Position numbers and translations under genes: made by a program
Shown: positions 36,015-43,625 of the stretch, in pieces
How positions within the stretch are numbered: position 1 is the first letter of the stretch
Layout: each line of letters begins with the position of its first letter
Assembly: GCA_030263665.1 (NCBI GenBank)
Contig: SZPK01000030.1
Location: 62,001-126,000, forward strand
Direction: 5' to 3'
DNA: 64,000 nucleotides
Source of the DNA: Villigracilis sp024434165
Lineage (GTDB): Bacteria; Chloroflexota; Anaerolineae; Anaerolineales; Villigracilaceae
Notes under the pieces: generated by a model
Database searches by the model: none
What the model saw: the letters and a program-made list of their open reading frames with translations, nothing else
Told to the model about the DNA's origin: nothing

Positions 36015-36440
36015 ATGTCCTGCTCCAGTGTCTATGCCCCCCAACTCCGCGCGCGCGGCTACCGCATGACTCCCCAGCGCCTCGCTATTCTGCATGTGCT
36101 CCATCACTCTGGGGCGCATCTTTCACCGGGCGAGGTGTATGAACAAGCCCGCTTGGAGCAGCCTGGGCTGACGGAAACGACGGTATACCGCACGCTGGAA
36201 TTCCTTTCAAAGAACGGCCTGGCAAATTCCGCCTACAAAAAGAACGGGCATCTCGTTTATCAGATCGCGCGGCATGAGCATCACCATCTGAAATGCCGCA
36301 GCTGTGGAAATGAAACGGAGGTGGAACACTCCCTGCTCGAATCCCTTTATCGTCAGTTGGAGGCTGAAAGCGGCTACCGGCTCACGGATAGCCACGTCAC
36401 TTTTATCGGTATCTGTCCTGAATGTCAAAAAGGAGCATGA
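36015..36440 (+). CDS. Fur-family metal-responsive repressor, probably Nur-like
   Basis: A 141-residue DNA-binding repressor. The N-terminal winged helix has RGYRMTPQRLAILHVL and LTETTVYRTLEFLSKNGLA (recognition helix); the dimerisation domain carries the metal-binding HEHHHLKCRSCG cluster and a second CPEC pair for structural zinc. Zur, PerR and Nur cannot be told apart by these motifs alone. The operator in front of it (TTGCAA half-sites) and the NikMN-type transporter right after it (one base gap, AGGAG inside the end of this gene) favour nickel or cobalt sensing. Confidence 0.88.
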   Translation: MSCSSVYAPQLRARGYRMTPQRLAILHVLHHSGAHLSPGEVYEQARLEQPGLTETTVYRTLEFLSKNGLANSAYKKNGHLVYQIARHEHHHLKCRSCGNETEVEHSLLESLYRQLEAESGYRLTDSHVTFIGICPECQKGA

Positions 36441-36441
36441 G

Positions 36442-37377
36442 ATGTACTATTCCCCAACCCCGCTTCACATTCCTGACGGCTTTCTGAACTTTGTCGTCTC
36501 TCTGGCATGCTGGGCAATCACTATCGTTATCCTCGGCATCGCCATTTCCAAGACCAATAAAGCGCTCGGCGAAAGGCAAATTCCGCTCATGGGCGTGATG
36601 GCGGCGTTCATCTTCGCCGCGCAGATGATCAACTTCCCGGTGACGGGCGGCACGTCCGGGCACCTGCTGGGCGGCGCGCTGGCGGCGATTGTGCTCGGTC
36701 CATGGGCGGGTATGCTGGTGATGACGGCTGTAATTGCCGTGCAGGCGCTGCTCTTCCAGGACGGCGGTCTGCTCGTGATGGGCGCGAACATCCTCAACAT
36801 GGGACTGGTCACCGCCGCAATCGGATACGGTTTGTATCGTTCGGTGATCGGGCAGCCCAAAGCCGCCAAATTGACCGTCATTGGGTTTACCGCGTGGCTA
36901 TCGGTAATGGCGGGCGCGCTGCTCACCTCCATGCAATTGTGGTTGAGCGGCACGTCGCGGTTGCAGGTTGTCGTTCCCGCCATGCTGGGAGTCCATGCCC
37001 TGATCGGTCTGGGAGAGGCGTTGATCACGGCTTTTGCTGTGGCGTTCATCATGCAGACTCGTCCCGACCTGCTGGGTGAGGGTTCCGAGTCCGCCAAAGC
37101 CAGCCGCAGCTGGATATTTGCCGGAGGAGCCATTGCTTTGCTCGTCGTCCTGCTCTCGCCCTTCGCCTCCGCTGACCCGGACGGGTTGGAGCGCGTTGCC
37201 ATGGATATGGGCTTCATCAGTGCGGGCCGGTCTGCGCCGTATGAGATTATCCCCGATTACACGCTCCCCTTCCTCGGCGGGACGGCGCTCTCGACCGTTC
37301 TGGCGGGTGTGATTGGCGTGATCGTGGTCGGCGTGGTCATCGTGCTGGTCGGGCGCGGGCTGAAGGCAAAATCCTGA
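36442..37377 (+). CDS. nickel/cobalt ECF transporter, substrate-binding CbiM/NikM fused to a PDGLE (NikN-like) domain
   Basis: A 311-residue membrane protein that binds the metal ion. The mature-type N-terminus MYYSPTPLHIPDGFL has the His residue block that coordinates Ni/Co in NikM/CbiM. Six to seven helices follow, with FPVTGGTSGHLLGGALAAIV and LFQDGGLLVMGANILNMG as family signatures. From about residue 225 a PDGLE-type segment (ADPDGLERVAMDMGF) and one more helix form the NikN-like part, making a NikMN fusion. I start at 36442 after AGGAG; an earlier in-frame ATG lies inside the repressor gene. The fusion is commoner for nickel than for cobalt. Confidence 0.9.
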   Translation: MYYSPTPLHIPDGFLNFVVSLACWAITIVILGIAISKTNKALGERQIPLMGVMAAFIFAAQMINFPVTGGTSGHLLGGALAAIVLGPWAGMLVMTAVIAVQALLFQDGGLLVMGANILNMGLVTAAIGYGLYRSVIGQPKAAKLTVIGFTAWLSVMAGALLTSMQLWLSGTSRLQVVVPAMLGVHALIGLGEALITAFAVAFIMQTRPDLLGEGSESAKASRSWIFAGGAIALLVVLLSPFASADPDGLERVAMDMGFISAGRSAPYEIIPDYTLPFLGGTALSTVLAGVIGVIVVGVVIVLVGRGLKAKS

Positions 37378-37404
37378 GCCGCCAATCGTAAATTGTAGAT
37401 TGCC

Positions 37405-38196
37405 ATGCACTTCGACGCATTCGACCGTTACCACGAGAGGGAAAGTTTTCTCCACCGCCTCGACCCGCGAGTCAAGGTGGTCGTAACGATCGTCTTTATT
37501 GTTTCAAACGCCCTGCTGCCCGATGGCGCCTGGCTGGCTTTCGTCTTTGCGTGGGCTTTCGTGCTTGCCGCAAACCTGCTCTCGAAACTGGGCGTTGGAT
37601 ACACATTCAAACGTTCGATCATCGCCCTGCCGTTTGCGTTGATTGCCATCACAGTATTGTTTTCCATCCCCGGCAGCCCGCTCACTGTATTTCGCTTCCT
37701 CGCCTGGGACTTTACCATCACCGATGCGGGCTTGTTGCGCTTCGTGAGCATCCTCATCCGCGCGTGGCTTTCGGTGCAGATGGCGATCCTGCTGGTGGCG
37801 GTCACGCGCTTCCCCGACCTCATTCATGCGATGGAGCATTTGCGCGTTCCGCCTGTGCTGACCACTGTCATTGCATTTCTCTACCGTTACCTGTTCGTGT
37901 TGACGGACGAGGTCTTCCGTCTGCTTCGGGCGAGGCAGGCCCGCTCGGCGGCAGTACCAGGCTCGAGGTCCGGTGGAGGCGTGATGTGGCGCGCGAAGGT
38001 GGCGGGCAATATGGCGGGTCAATTGTTCCTGCGAAGTTACGAACGCAGTGACCGCATCTACAATGCGATGATCGCGCGCGGGTATGCCGGTCATCTTTAT
38101 ACGTTGAATCCGCATGAAATGAAGTCCGGCGATTATTATGCGGCGGCGCTGTCCATTGCGGTTATTTTTGCCGTTCAAATCCTCGGAAGGTTGTAA
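37405..38196 (+). CDS. ECF transporter transmembrane component CbiQ/NikQ
   Basis: The energy-coupling membrane subunit (EcfT type), 263 residues, about five helices. FLHRLDPRVKVVVTIVFIVS is the typical start, and the cytoplasmic coupling helices contain LRVPPVLTTVIAFLYRYLF, RLLRARQARSA and SDRIYNAMIARGYAG (the second A-R-G motif). It links CbiM to the ATPase. Its stop overlaps the ATPase start (TAATG). Confidence 0.92.
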   Translation: MHFDAFDRYHERESFLHRLDPRVKVVVTIVFIVSNALLPDGAWLAFVFAWAFVLAANLLSKLGVGYTFKRSIIALPFALIAITVLFSIPGSPLTVFRFLAWDFTITDAGLLRFVSILIRAWLSVQMAILLVAVTRFPDLIHAMEHLRVPPVLTTVIAFLYRYLFVLTDEVFRLLRARQARSAAVPGSRSGGGVMWRAKVAGNMAGQLFLRSYERSDRIYNAMIARGYAGHLYTLNPHEMKSGDYYAAALSIAVIFAVQILGRL

Positions 38197-38951
38197 TGCC
38201 TGTTACCCATCTTAAGAATAGTTTTACCCCGCCCGAATGCGACGGCGATGTTTTATCGGTGACCGATTTGCATTTTGCCTACCCCGACGGTCACGCAGCG
38301 TTGAAGGGCGTTTCGATGCAGTTGTGCAGTGGCGACAAGGTTGCGCTGGTGGGACCGAACGGCGCGGGCAAGTCCACGTTGATGCTGCATTTGAACGGGA
38401 TTTTGAGCGGGCGCGGCGAGATTGAAATTGCCGGCAAACGCCTCACCCGCGACAATTTGCCTGCCATCCGCTCCATGGTGGGGCTTGTCTTCCAGAACCC
38501 GGACGACCAGCTTTTCTCGCCGACGGTCTTCGAGGACGTGGCGTTTGGTCCGCTGCACATGGGATTGCCCGAAGCCGAAGTGCGCGCGCGGGTGGATGCC
38601 GCGCTCGAAGCCGTGCGGATGAGCGGATACCGCGACCGCCTCTCGCACCATTTGAGCGTCGGCGAAAAGAAGCGCATTGCGATTGCAACGGTGCTTTCGA
38701 TGAAACCCAGCCTGCTGGTGTTGGATGAGCCCTCCGCCGGACTCGACCCGCGCGCACGGCGGACGTTGATCAATCTCCTGCGCGATCTGCCCATTACCAT
38801 GCTCGTTTCCACGCACGATATGAAGTTGGTGCAGGAGCTCTTTCCGCGCACGATTGTGATGGATGAAGGGCGCGTCGTTGCGGACGGGCTGACGCACGAT
38901 ATTTTGGACGATGAGGCGCTGTTGTTCGAACATGGGTTGGAGAAACCGTAA
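38196..38951 (+). CDS. ECF transporter ATP-binding subunit CbiO/NikO
   Basis: A 251-residue ABC ATPase powering metal uptake. Walker A is LVGPNGAGKSTLMLHLNG, the Q-loop GLVFQNPDDQLFSPTVFEDV (typical of ECF ATPases), signature HLSVGEKKRIAIATVL, Walker B LLVLDEPSAGLD and switch MLVSTHDMKLV. It ends the operon, which is closed by a hairpin shared with the convergent metK. Confidence 0.94.
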   Translation: MPVTHLKNSFTPPECDGDVLSVTDLHFAYPDGHAALKGVSMQLCSGDKVALVGPNGAGKSTLMLHLNGILSGRGEIEIAGKRLTRDNLPAIRSMVGLVFQNPDDQLFSPTVFEDVAFGPLHMGLPEAEVRARVDAALEAVRMSGYRDRLSHHLSVGEKKRIAIATVLSMKPSLLVLDEPSAGLDPRARRTLINLLRDLPITMLVSTHDMKLVQELFPRTIVMDEGRVVADGLTHDILDDEALLFEHGLEKP

Positions 38952-38962
38952 CACAGGACGAA

Positions 38963-38995
38963 AAAGCGCCCCTGGTTTCCCAGAGGCGCTTTCCA
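38963..38995. terminator. bidirectional terminator between cbiO and metK
   Basis: AGCGCCCCTGG (38965-38975) pairs with CCAGAGGCGCT (38980-38990) with one mismatch; an A-run on the left and TTTCC on the right serve both converging genes. Confidence 0.75.
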
Positions 38996-39019
38996 TTACA
39001 AATACAAATTGCCAATCAC

Positions 39020-40234
39020 TTAAACCCCTGCCGCCTTCTTCAAAGCCTCTGCCTTGTCGGTGCGTTCCCAGGGGAATTCGATGTCGTCGCGCCCGAAGTG
39101 ACCGTACGCGGCCGTCTTGCGGTAGATGGGCTTGCGCAAACCGAGGTCGCGGATGATCGCGCCGGGACGCAGGTCGAAGTGTTCGTTGATGAGCGCGGCG
39201 ATCTTTTCATCGGCAATCTTTGCGGTGCCGAAGGTTTCCACGTTCACCGAAAGCGGATGTGCCACGCCGATGGCGTAGGCGACCTGCACTTCCACGCGGT
39301 CCGCCAGCCCGGCGGCGACGATGTTCTTCGCCACGTAGCGCGCGGCATACGCAGCGGAACGGTCCACCTTTGTCGGGTCCTTGCCGGAGAATGCACCGCC
39401 GCCGTGACGGCCCATGCCGCCGTATGTATCCACGATGATCTTGCGCCCGGTCACGCCCGCATCGCCCATTGGTCCGCCGACGACGAAACGCCCGGTGGGG
39501 TTGACATAGACCTTGAGGTTTTTGTCCACCATATCGGCGGGCAGGGAGGGCATGATGAGCTGCTCGGTGATGGTTTCGGTGATCTCCGCCTGCGAAACTT
39601 CGGGGGCGTGCTGGGTGGAGATGAGCACCGTGTCCACGCGCCTGGGCTTGCCCTGGGAATATTCGACCGTCACCTGGCTCTTCGCATCGGGCCTCAGCCA
39701 GGGAATGGCTCCGCTCTTGCGAAGTTCGCTTTGCTTGCGGGTGAGTTTGTGGGCGAGGTAAATGGGCATCGGCATCAGGGTGTCGGTCTCGTTGCAGGCG
39801 AAGCCGAACATCATCCCCTGGTCGCCCGCGCCGATGGTTTCGACTTCCTGGTCCGTGATGTGATGTCCGTCGCGCGATTCGAGCGCGTGATCCACGCCCA
39901 TGGCGATGTCGCCGGATTGTTTGGCGATGGCGACCAGCACGCCGCAGGAGTTGCCGTCGAAGCCTTTTTCGCTCGAGTCGTAGCCGATCTCCGTCACCAC
40001 CTTGCGGACGAGTTCGTCGTAGTTGAAAACGGCATGGGTGGTGATCTCGCCGAGAAGCATCACGTAGCCGGTCTTGACCGCCGTTTCGCAGGCAACACGC
40101 GAGCGCGGATCCTGTTCGAGGCAGGCATCCAGCACGGCATCCGAGACCTGGTCGCAGATCTTGTCGGGGTGCCCTTCCGTCACCGATTCCGATGTGAACA
40201 TCAGTTTGGGGGAAGACATGAAAGTATTGGACAT
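39020..40234 (-). CDS. metK: S-adenosylmethionine synthetase
   Basis: Makes SAM from methionine and ATP. The 404-residue sequence carries FTSESVTEGHPDKICDQVSD at the N-terminus (His and Asp of the active site), GEITTHAVFNYDELVR, the loop GAGDQGMMFGFACNET, and GGRFSGKD-type block GGGAFSGKDPTKVDRSAAYA. The ATG at 40234 has AGGAG 12 bases upstream; a second Met at 40219 is possible. It stands alone on the - strand, and its leader contains a SAM-I riboswitch with an intrinsic terminator, so its expression should fall when SAM is plentiful. Confidence 0.96.
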   Translation of the reverse strand: MSNTFMSSPKLMFTSESVTEGHPDKICDQVSDAVLDACLEQDPRSRVACETAVKTGYVMLLGEITTHAVFNYDELVRKVVTEIGYDSSEKGFDGNSCGVLVAIAKQSGDIAMGVDHALESRDGHHITDQEVETIGAGDQGMMFGFACNETDTLMPMPIYLAHKLTRKQSELRKSGAIPWLRPDAKSQVTVEYSQGKPRRVDTVLISTQHAPEVSQAEITETITEQLIMPSLPADMVDKNLKVYVNPTGRFVVGGPMGDAGVTGRKIIVDTYGGMGRHGGGAFSGKDPTKVDRSAAYAARYVAKNIVAAGLADRVEVQVAYAIGVAHPLSVNVETFGTAKIADEKIAALINEHFDLRPGAIIRDLGLRKPIYRKTAAYGHFGRDDIEFPWERTDKAEALKKAAGV

Positions 40235-40252
40235 TGGGTTTGTTTCTCCTTG

Positions 40253-40293
40253 AAAAATAAGATTGCCCATTCAGACGTGCAGAAAGGGCAATC
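40253..40293 (-). terminator. riboswitch-controlled intrinsic terminator before metK
   Basis: On the - strand GATTGCCC (40293-40286) pairs perfectly with GGGCAATC (40268-40261), followed by TTATTTTT (40260-40253). It lies between the riboswitch aptamer and the metK ribosome site, as expected for a transcription-attenuating expression platform. Confidence 0.85.
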
Positions 40294-40311
40294 GAATCAT
40301 GCTTGGCTACC

Positions 40312-40486
40312 CTCTCATCTTCCAGCGTATCCTGTCGGAATTGGCACCGTGTGTTTGATCGTATGGTCGTGTGGTCTTGTAGTCGGCTGGTCGCTTGGTC
40401 AGGCTATCCGACTGCTAGGCTGTCAGACGAAAACACCGGTTGTCGAGGCATCGCAGGGCCGTTCCCTCCGCCTCTCTGGATAAGAG
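40312..40486 (-). promoter_or_regulatory. SAM-I (S-box) riboswitch with enlarged P3
   Basis: Read on the - strand, the conserved aptamer core is present: CTCTTATCC, AGAGAGG, GGAGGGA, GGCCC, GATGCC, GACAACC, and at the 3' side GGTGCCAATTCC. P1 forms from CTCTTATC (40486 side) and GATGAGAG (40319-40312), with one G-U pair; P2 from GAGGC/GCCTC. P3 is ACCGGTGTTT with AAACACACGGT, and its loop holds a 74-base word repeat (40357-40430). Binding of SAM should favour the downstream terminator and reduce metK expression. Confidence 0.88.
40357..40430. repeat. palindromic word repeat R2 inside the riboswitch P3 loop
   Basis: Iterated words such as ATGGTCGTGTGGTC, TAGTCGGCTGGTCGCTTGGTC and then near-complements CCGACTGC and CTGTCAGAC. 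The same class of words appears between recG and coaD (R4). The insertion keeps the P3 stem intact. Confidence 0.6.
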
Positions 40487-40545
40487 CGTCTTATTGGGGC
40501 TATTTGATTTGCACGGATAATACCATAGCAAAAATTTCAAGTCAA

Positions 40546-40582
40546 ATAAAAACAAGCCGTCAGAGAAAACTCCGACGGCTTG
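40546..40582 (-). terminator. intrinsic terminator of the FGE-fold lipoprotein gene
   Basis: On the - strand AAGCCGTCGGAG pairs with CTCTGACGGCTT (40581-40554; a four-base loop, one G-U/mismatch), followed by GTTTTTATTT. It lies about 20 bases after the stop of the gene ending at 40601. Confidence 0.85.
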
Positions 40583-40600
40583 GGTGGAACAACTCAGGGG

Positions 40601-41533
40601 TTAGTCTGAGGCGCAGCGGAAGCCGATCTTCGGCGAGAATTCGCCCAGGTAATCCGCCGAATATGGATCATCCGCATTCGGGTTGGAGCCGCGCACCGAA
40701 GCGCGGTTGGCAAGGCGGATATCCCGGAACGCATCCTGGAACGTGCCGCCGCGCACAACGCGGTTGAAGTACGCGCTGCGTTCGCCGGGTCCGGGCGGGT
40801 TCATCGTCACGCCCTGGGCATAGTAATCGGCGTCGTAGTAATCCGCAACCCATTCCGCCACATTACCCGCCATGTCCAACACCCCGTAGGGGCTGGCGCC
40901 GGCGGGGAAGTTCCCAACCGGAGTGGTATCGCCGACGAAGTAATTGAAGTTGCCGCGCGAGGAATCCGGGCGTTCATCGCCCCAGGGATAGGTGCGGAAG
41001 TCGTCGCCGCGGGCGGCGCGTTCCCATTCCGCCTCGGTGGGCAGGCGGCGTCCAGCCCATTCACAATAGGTTTTCGCCTGCAGCCAGGTGACATAGACCA
41101 CAGGGTAGTTGTTGAATTCCGCGTTGTTGAAGTAGGAATCGCGCGTCTGGGATTTGAACGCCTGCGGCGGTTCACATGCGCCGGACTGGACGCACAACGC
41201 ATACATGCCGTTGGTGACTTCCAGTTTATCCATCCAGAACGCCTTCAAGGTCACATTGTGCGGCGGTTCTTCATCGCGCTGGACGTCTTCATCCATACCG
41301 CCCATGCGGAACGTGCCTTCGGGAATGTATGCCTGCGGCATTCCATCCGCAGCGGAGACGCGTTCAGAACCGGCTTCTCCGCCGGAGACCACTTCGGCAG
41401 TGGGGTTGAGCGCGGGCGGAGTATTGCTGGGAAAAGCGGTGGGCAAAGGGATAGCCGTAGGCTGTGCGTTTCCAGCCTGACAGGCGGAAAGGACGATGAC
41501 CAGAGCGGCGAAGAGAGGGAGTAGTTTTTTCAT
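40601..41533 (-). CDS. FGE/SUMF1-fold lipoprotein
   Basis: A 310-residue predicted lipoprotein. Signal peptide and lipobox VLSAC (Cys ~18) lead to a Pro/Thr-rich stalk (to ~60), then a formylglycine-enzyme fold: YIPEGTFRMGGMDEDVQRDE, FWMDKLEVTNGMYALCV, GRRLPTEAEWERAARG, YPWGDERPDSS, MAGNVAEWVADYYDADYY, RVVRGGTFQDAFRDIRLANR and IGFRCASD. The catalytic Cys pair of true FGE enzymes, expected after RGG, is missing, so enzymatic formylglycine formation is unlikely. The start ATG at 41533 has a perfect AGGAGG; the TTG at 41536 is ignored. A paralogue lies at 42635-43576. Confidence 0.88.
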   Translation of the reverse strand: MKKLLPLFAALVIVLSACQAGNAQPTAIPLPTAFPSNTPPALNPTAEVVSGGEAGSERVSAADGMPQAYIPEGTFRMGGMDEDVQRDEEPPHNVTLKAFWMDKLEVTNGMYALCVQSGACEPPQAFKSQTRDSYFNNAEFNNYPVVYVTWLQAKTYCEWAGRRLPTEAEWERAARGDDFRTYPWGDERPDSSRGNFNYFVGDTTPVGNFPAGASPYGVLDMAGNVAEWVADYYDADYYAQGVTMNPPGPGERSAYFNRVVRGGTFQDAFRDIRLANRASVRGSNPNADDPYSADYLGEFSPKIGFRCASD

Positions 41534-41836
41534 CAAAGCCTCCTTTGAGAGATATATTCCCAGTATAAGAAGGGGTGACCTTTTTCCTAATCCCCCAAAG
41601 GTAACATTTTGGTGAAAAATTACGACTTTTTGAGACCCAATCGGCTATAATCCGCTTACATCTTTGTTAGCAGGGGCGCCCATCCATGTTTTTGCAAAAT
41701 GTCCGGCACAGGGCAGCCCTTTCTTGCAGATTGACTGCCGGTTTTGCCCAAACGGGCCGCCCCCTGCGGCGAAATCGCGTAAGGTGACGTAGTCAGTTAT
41801 GGTACGTACATTTTCCGATATCCGGGTTTCAAACCA
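41534..41836. other. divergent intergenic region (303 bases)
   Basis: Separates the - strand FGE-fold gene from the + strand response regulator. It holds the ribosome site of the former, a TATAAT (41646-41651) facing right, and a structured stretch at 41671-41762 described separately. No small ORF looks coding. Confidence 0.6.
41671..41762 (+). ncRNA. candidate structured leader RNA or small RNA
   Basis: Three nested pairings are visible: GCAGGGGCGCCC with GGGCCGCCCCCTGC (outer), GCAAAA with TTTTGC (middle) and CCGGCA with TGCCGG (inner), giving one long interrupted hairpin of about 90 bases. It begins about 20 bases after a TATAAT. It matches no riboswitch core I know. It could be the leader of the response regulator gene or an independent RNA; no terminator follows it. 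Confidence 0.4.
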
Positions 41837-42532
41837 ATGACCAATCCCCTTGCTTCACAGAACACCGCTCGAGTTTTCATCGTATGCGATCAGGATGCCA
41901 CTGCCCCCATCTGGGGCTACATCATCCGCGAAAAAGGGCTTGTCGCCATTTTGGAAACCTCCCTCCAGCGCGCCATGGAACGCTCTGCCGAGGAAATTCC
42001 CGACCTCATCGTGATTGACGTCAACGCCCCGCATTCCCAGCGCATGGAACTCTGTCACAAATTCCGCTCGCTCAGTTCCAGCCCCATCCTGCTCTTTCTG
42101 CCATATCACAACGAATCCGAAATCCTGGAAGCCTACCAAAACGGCGTGGACGAGTGTGTGGTCAAGCCGGTCAGCCCCGCCATCTTCCTTGCCAAAGTGC
42201 TTGCCTGGTCGCGCCGCAGCTGGAGCGAGCCGATGAAGCCCCGCCACACCGGACGGTTGCAGCTCGACCCCTCCCACCGTTCCGCCATCGGCAAAAACAA
42301 AGTAGAGATGAAACTCACCAACCTTGAGTTCCGTCTCCTGCACCTGCTGATGAGCCGCCCCGGTTACGTCTTCCCCGCCGAAGAGATCATTCAGACCGTG
42401 TGGGGCGCCGAAGGCGACATTGCCCTGCTTAAAAACGTCATCTATCGTTTGAGAAAAAAACTGGAAGAGGAAGCGGGCGAATCGCACCTCATCAAGACCT
42501 GGCCCGGCGGTTACAGTTTTGTGGATGAATAA
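41837..42532 (+). CDS. response regulator, OmpR/PhoB-type winged helix
   Basis: A 231-residue regulator. The receiver domain (residues ~12-125) has FIVCDQDATAP (acidic pocket), LIVIDVNAPHS (phospho-acceptor Asp ~55) and the Lys in CVVKPVSPAIFLAKVLAWSR. The usual Thr/Ser after beta-4 is replaced (SPILLFLPYHNE), so activation may be atypical. The winged-helix domain (~145-231) has KLTNLEFRLLHLLMSRPGYV, FPAEEIIQTVWG and NVIYRLRKKLEEEAGE. No kinase is adjacent; the orphan sensor at 26553 lacks a regulator, but no link can be shown. Its leader is about 180 bases and structured. Confidence 0.9.
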   Translation: MTNPLASQNTARVFIVCDQDATAPIWGYIIREKGLVAILETSLQRAMERSAEEIPDLIVIDVNAPHSQRMELCHKFRSLSSSPILLFLPYHNESEILEAYQNGVDECVVKPVSPAIFLAKVLAWSRRSWSEPMKPRHTGRLQLDPSHRSAIGKNKVEMKLTNLEFRLLHLLMSRPGYVFPAEEIIQTVWGAEGDIALLKNVIYRLRKKLEEEAGESHLIKTWPGGYSFVDE

Positions 42533-42634
42533 CCCGCCTCTTTGGGACCCGCCGCCTGATTCGCCTCCCAAACCTTACCGCCCCGCAAGCGGATTCATCT
42601 CCAAGCCGCCCGCGGGGCGGTTTGATTTGCCAAC

Positions 42635-43576
42635 TCACTCATCCGCCGCACAGCGAAAACCGATCTTGTACGAACTCCTCCCGTAAAAGGCTTCGTCCTC
42701 CGGCTGCGATCCGGGATCGGGACCATCGAGAAAACTACGGTTGGCAAGGCGCAGCGCCAGTCCATCCTCTTGAAACGACCCGCCGCGAATCACACGCATA
42801 TTGTTGAAGACCTCGTCTTCCGCCGGACCTGCCGGGTTTTCCACAGGCGCTTTCCCGTAGTAATCCGGGCGGTAACGATCCGCCACCCATTCCCAAACAT
42901 TGCCCGCCATATCCAGAACCCCGAACGGACTCGCTCCCTCGGTATATGAACCCACCCGTGTTGTATCACCGACGATGTTCAACGAGTTGGAGTTGTATTC
43001 GTTTGGCGGCTCATCGCCCCAGGGATAGTTGCGTTTGTCGCCCCCGCGCGCGGCGCGTTCCCATTCCGCTTCGGTGGGCAGACGCCGCCCCGCCCATTGA
43101 CAATAGGCATTCGCATCGTACCAGGCGACATACACAACCGGGTAATCTTGAAACTCTGGATTGCCGAAATATTCCTCGCGGTTATCCGAGCGGAGTTGCG
43201 ACGGCGGGCGGCATTCCCCGGCTTGCACGCACAGGTTATACATGCCGTTGGTCACCTCCACCTGGTCCATCCAAAACGCGCTGATGAACACTTCGTGCGG
43301 CGGGAGTTCGTCGTTCTCGCGGTACACGTCCATGCCGCCCATGAAGAACCTCCCTTCGGGGATGTACACCTGTGTCATCCCGTCATTGGGCGAGATGCGG
43401 ATGGTTTCGGGGGTCGCCGTTGGCGCGGGCGTGAACGTTGCGGGAATCGGCGTCTTCGTTGCCGTGGGTGAAACGGGCGTGAACGAAGGCGTGAATGCCG
43501 GCTCGGTGGCTGGAACCGCCGCAGGCTGGCACGCTGAAATGAAAACAAGGATGAAAGGGAGGATTTTTTTCAACAT
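42635..43576 (-). CDS. FGE/SUMF1-fold lipoprotein, paralogue
   Basis: A 313-residue lipoprotein: signal with lipobox FISAC (Cys ~16), a long Thr/Pro stalk to residue ~65, and an FGE fold (YIPEGRFFMGGMDVYREND, FWMDQVEVTNGMYNLCVQAG, GRRLPTEAEWERAARGGDKR, MAGNVWEWVADRYRPDYYG, IRGGSFQEDGLALRLANRSF, IGFRCAADE). It is closely similar to the protein at 40601, and it also lacks the catalytic Cys pair after RGG. I start at ATG 43576, where the signal peptide begins; the frame is open 48 codons further but does not look coding. It lies 49 bases after the C39-like gene on the same strand. Confidence 0.87.
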   Translation of the reverse strand: MLKKILPFILVFISACQPAAVPATEPAFTPSFTPVSPTATKTPIPATFTPAPTATPETIRISPNDGMTQVYIPEGRFFMGGMDVYRENDELPPHEVFISAFWMDQVEVTNGMYNLCVQAGECRPPSQLRSDNREEYFGNPEFQDYPVVYVAWYDANAYCQWAGRRLPTEAEWERAARGGDKRNYPWGDEPPNEYNSNSLNIVGDTTRVGSYTEGASPFGVLDMAGNVWEWVADRYRPDYYGKAPVENPAGPAEDEVFNNMRVIRGGSFQEDGLALRLANRSFLDGPDPGSQPEDEAFYGRSSYKIGFRCAADE

Positions 43577-43625
43577 CAAAATAACCGGTTGCGAATTGTC
43601 AATTACCCAATTACTAATTACCCAA

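Noticed and set aside
39098..40483. A 461-codon + strand frame over metK
   Set aside because: Antisense shadow of metK that also runs through the riboswitch.
41671..41762. Cyclic-di-GMP (GEMM) riboswitch
   Set aside because: A CAGGGCA-like string is present, but the GEMM core, tetraloop region and second stem are absent.
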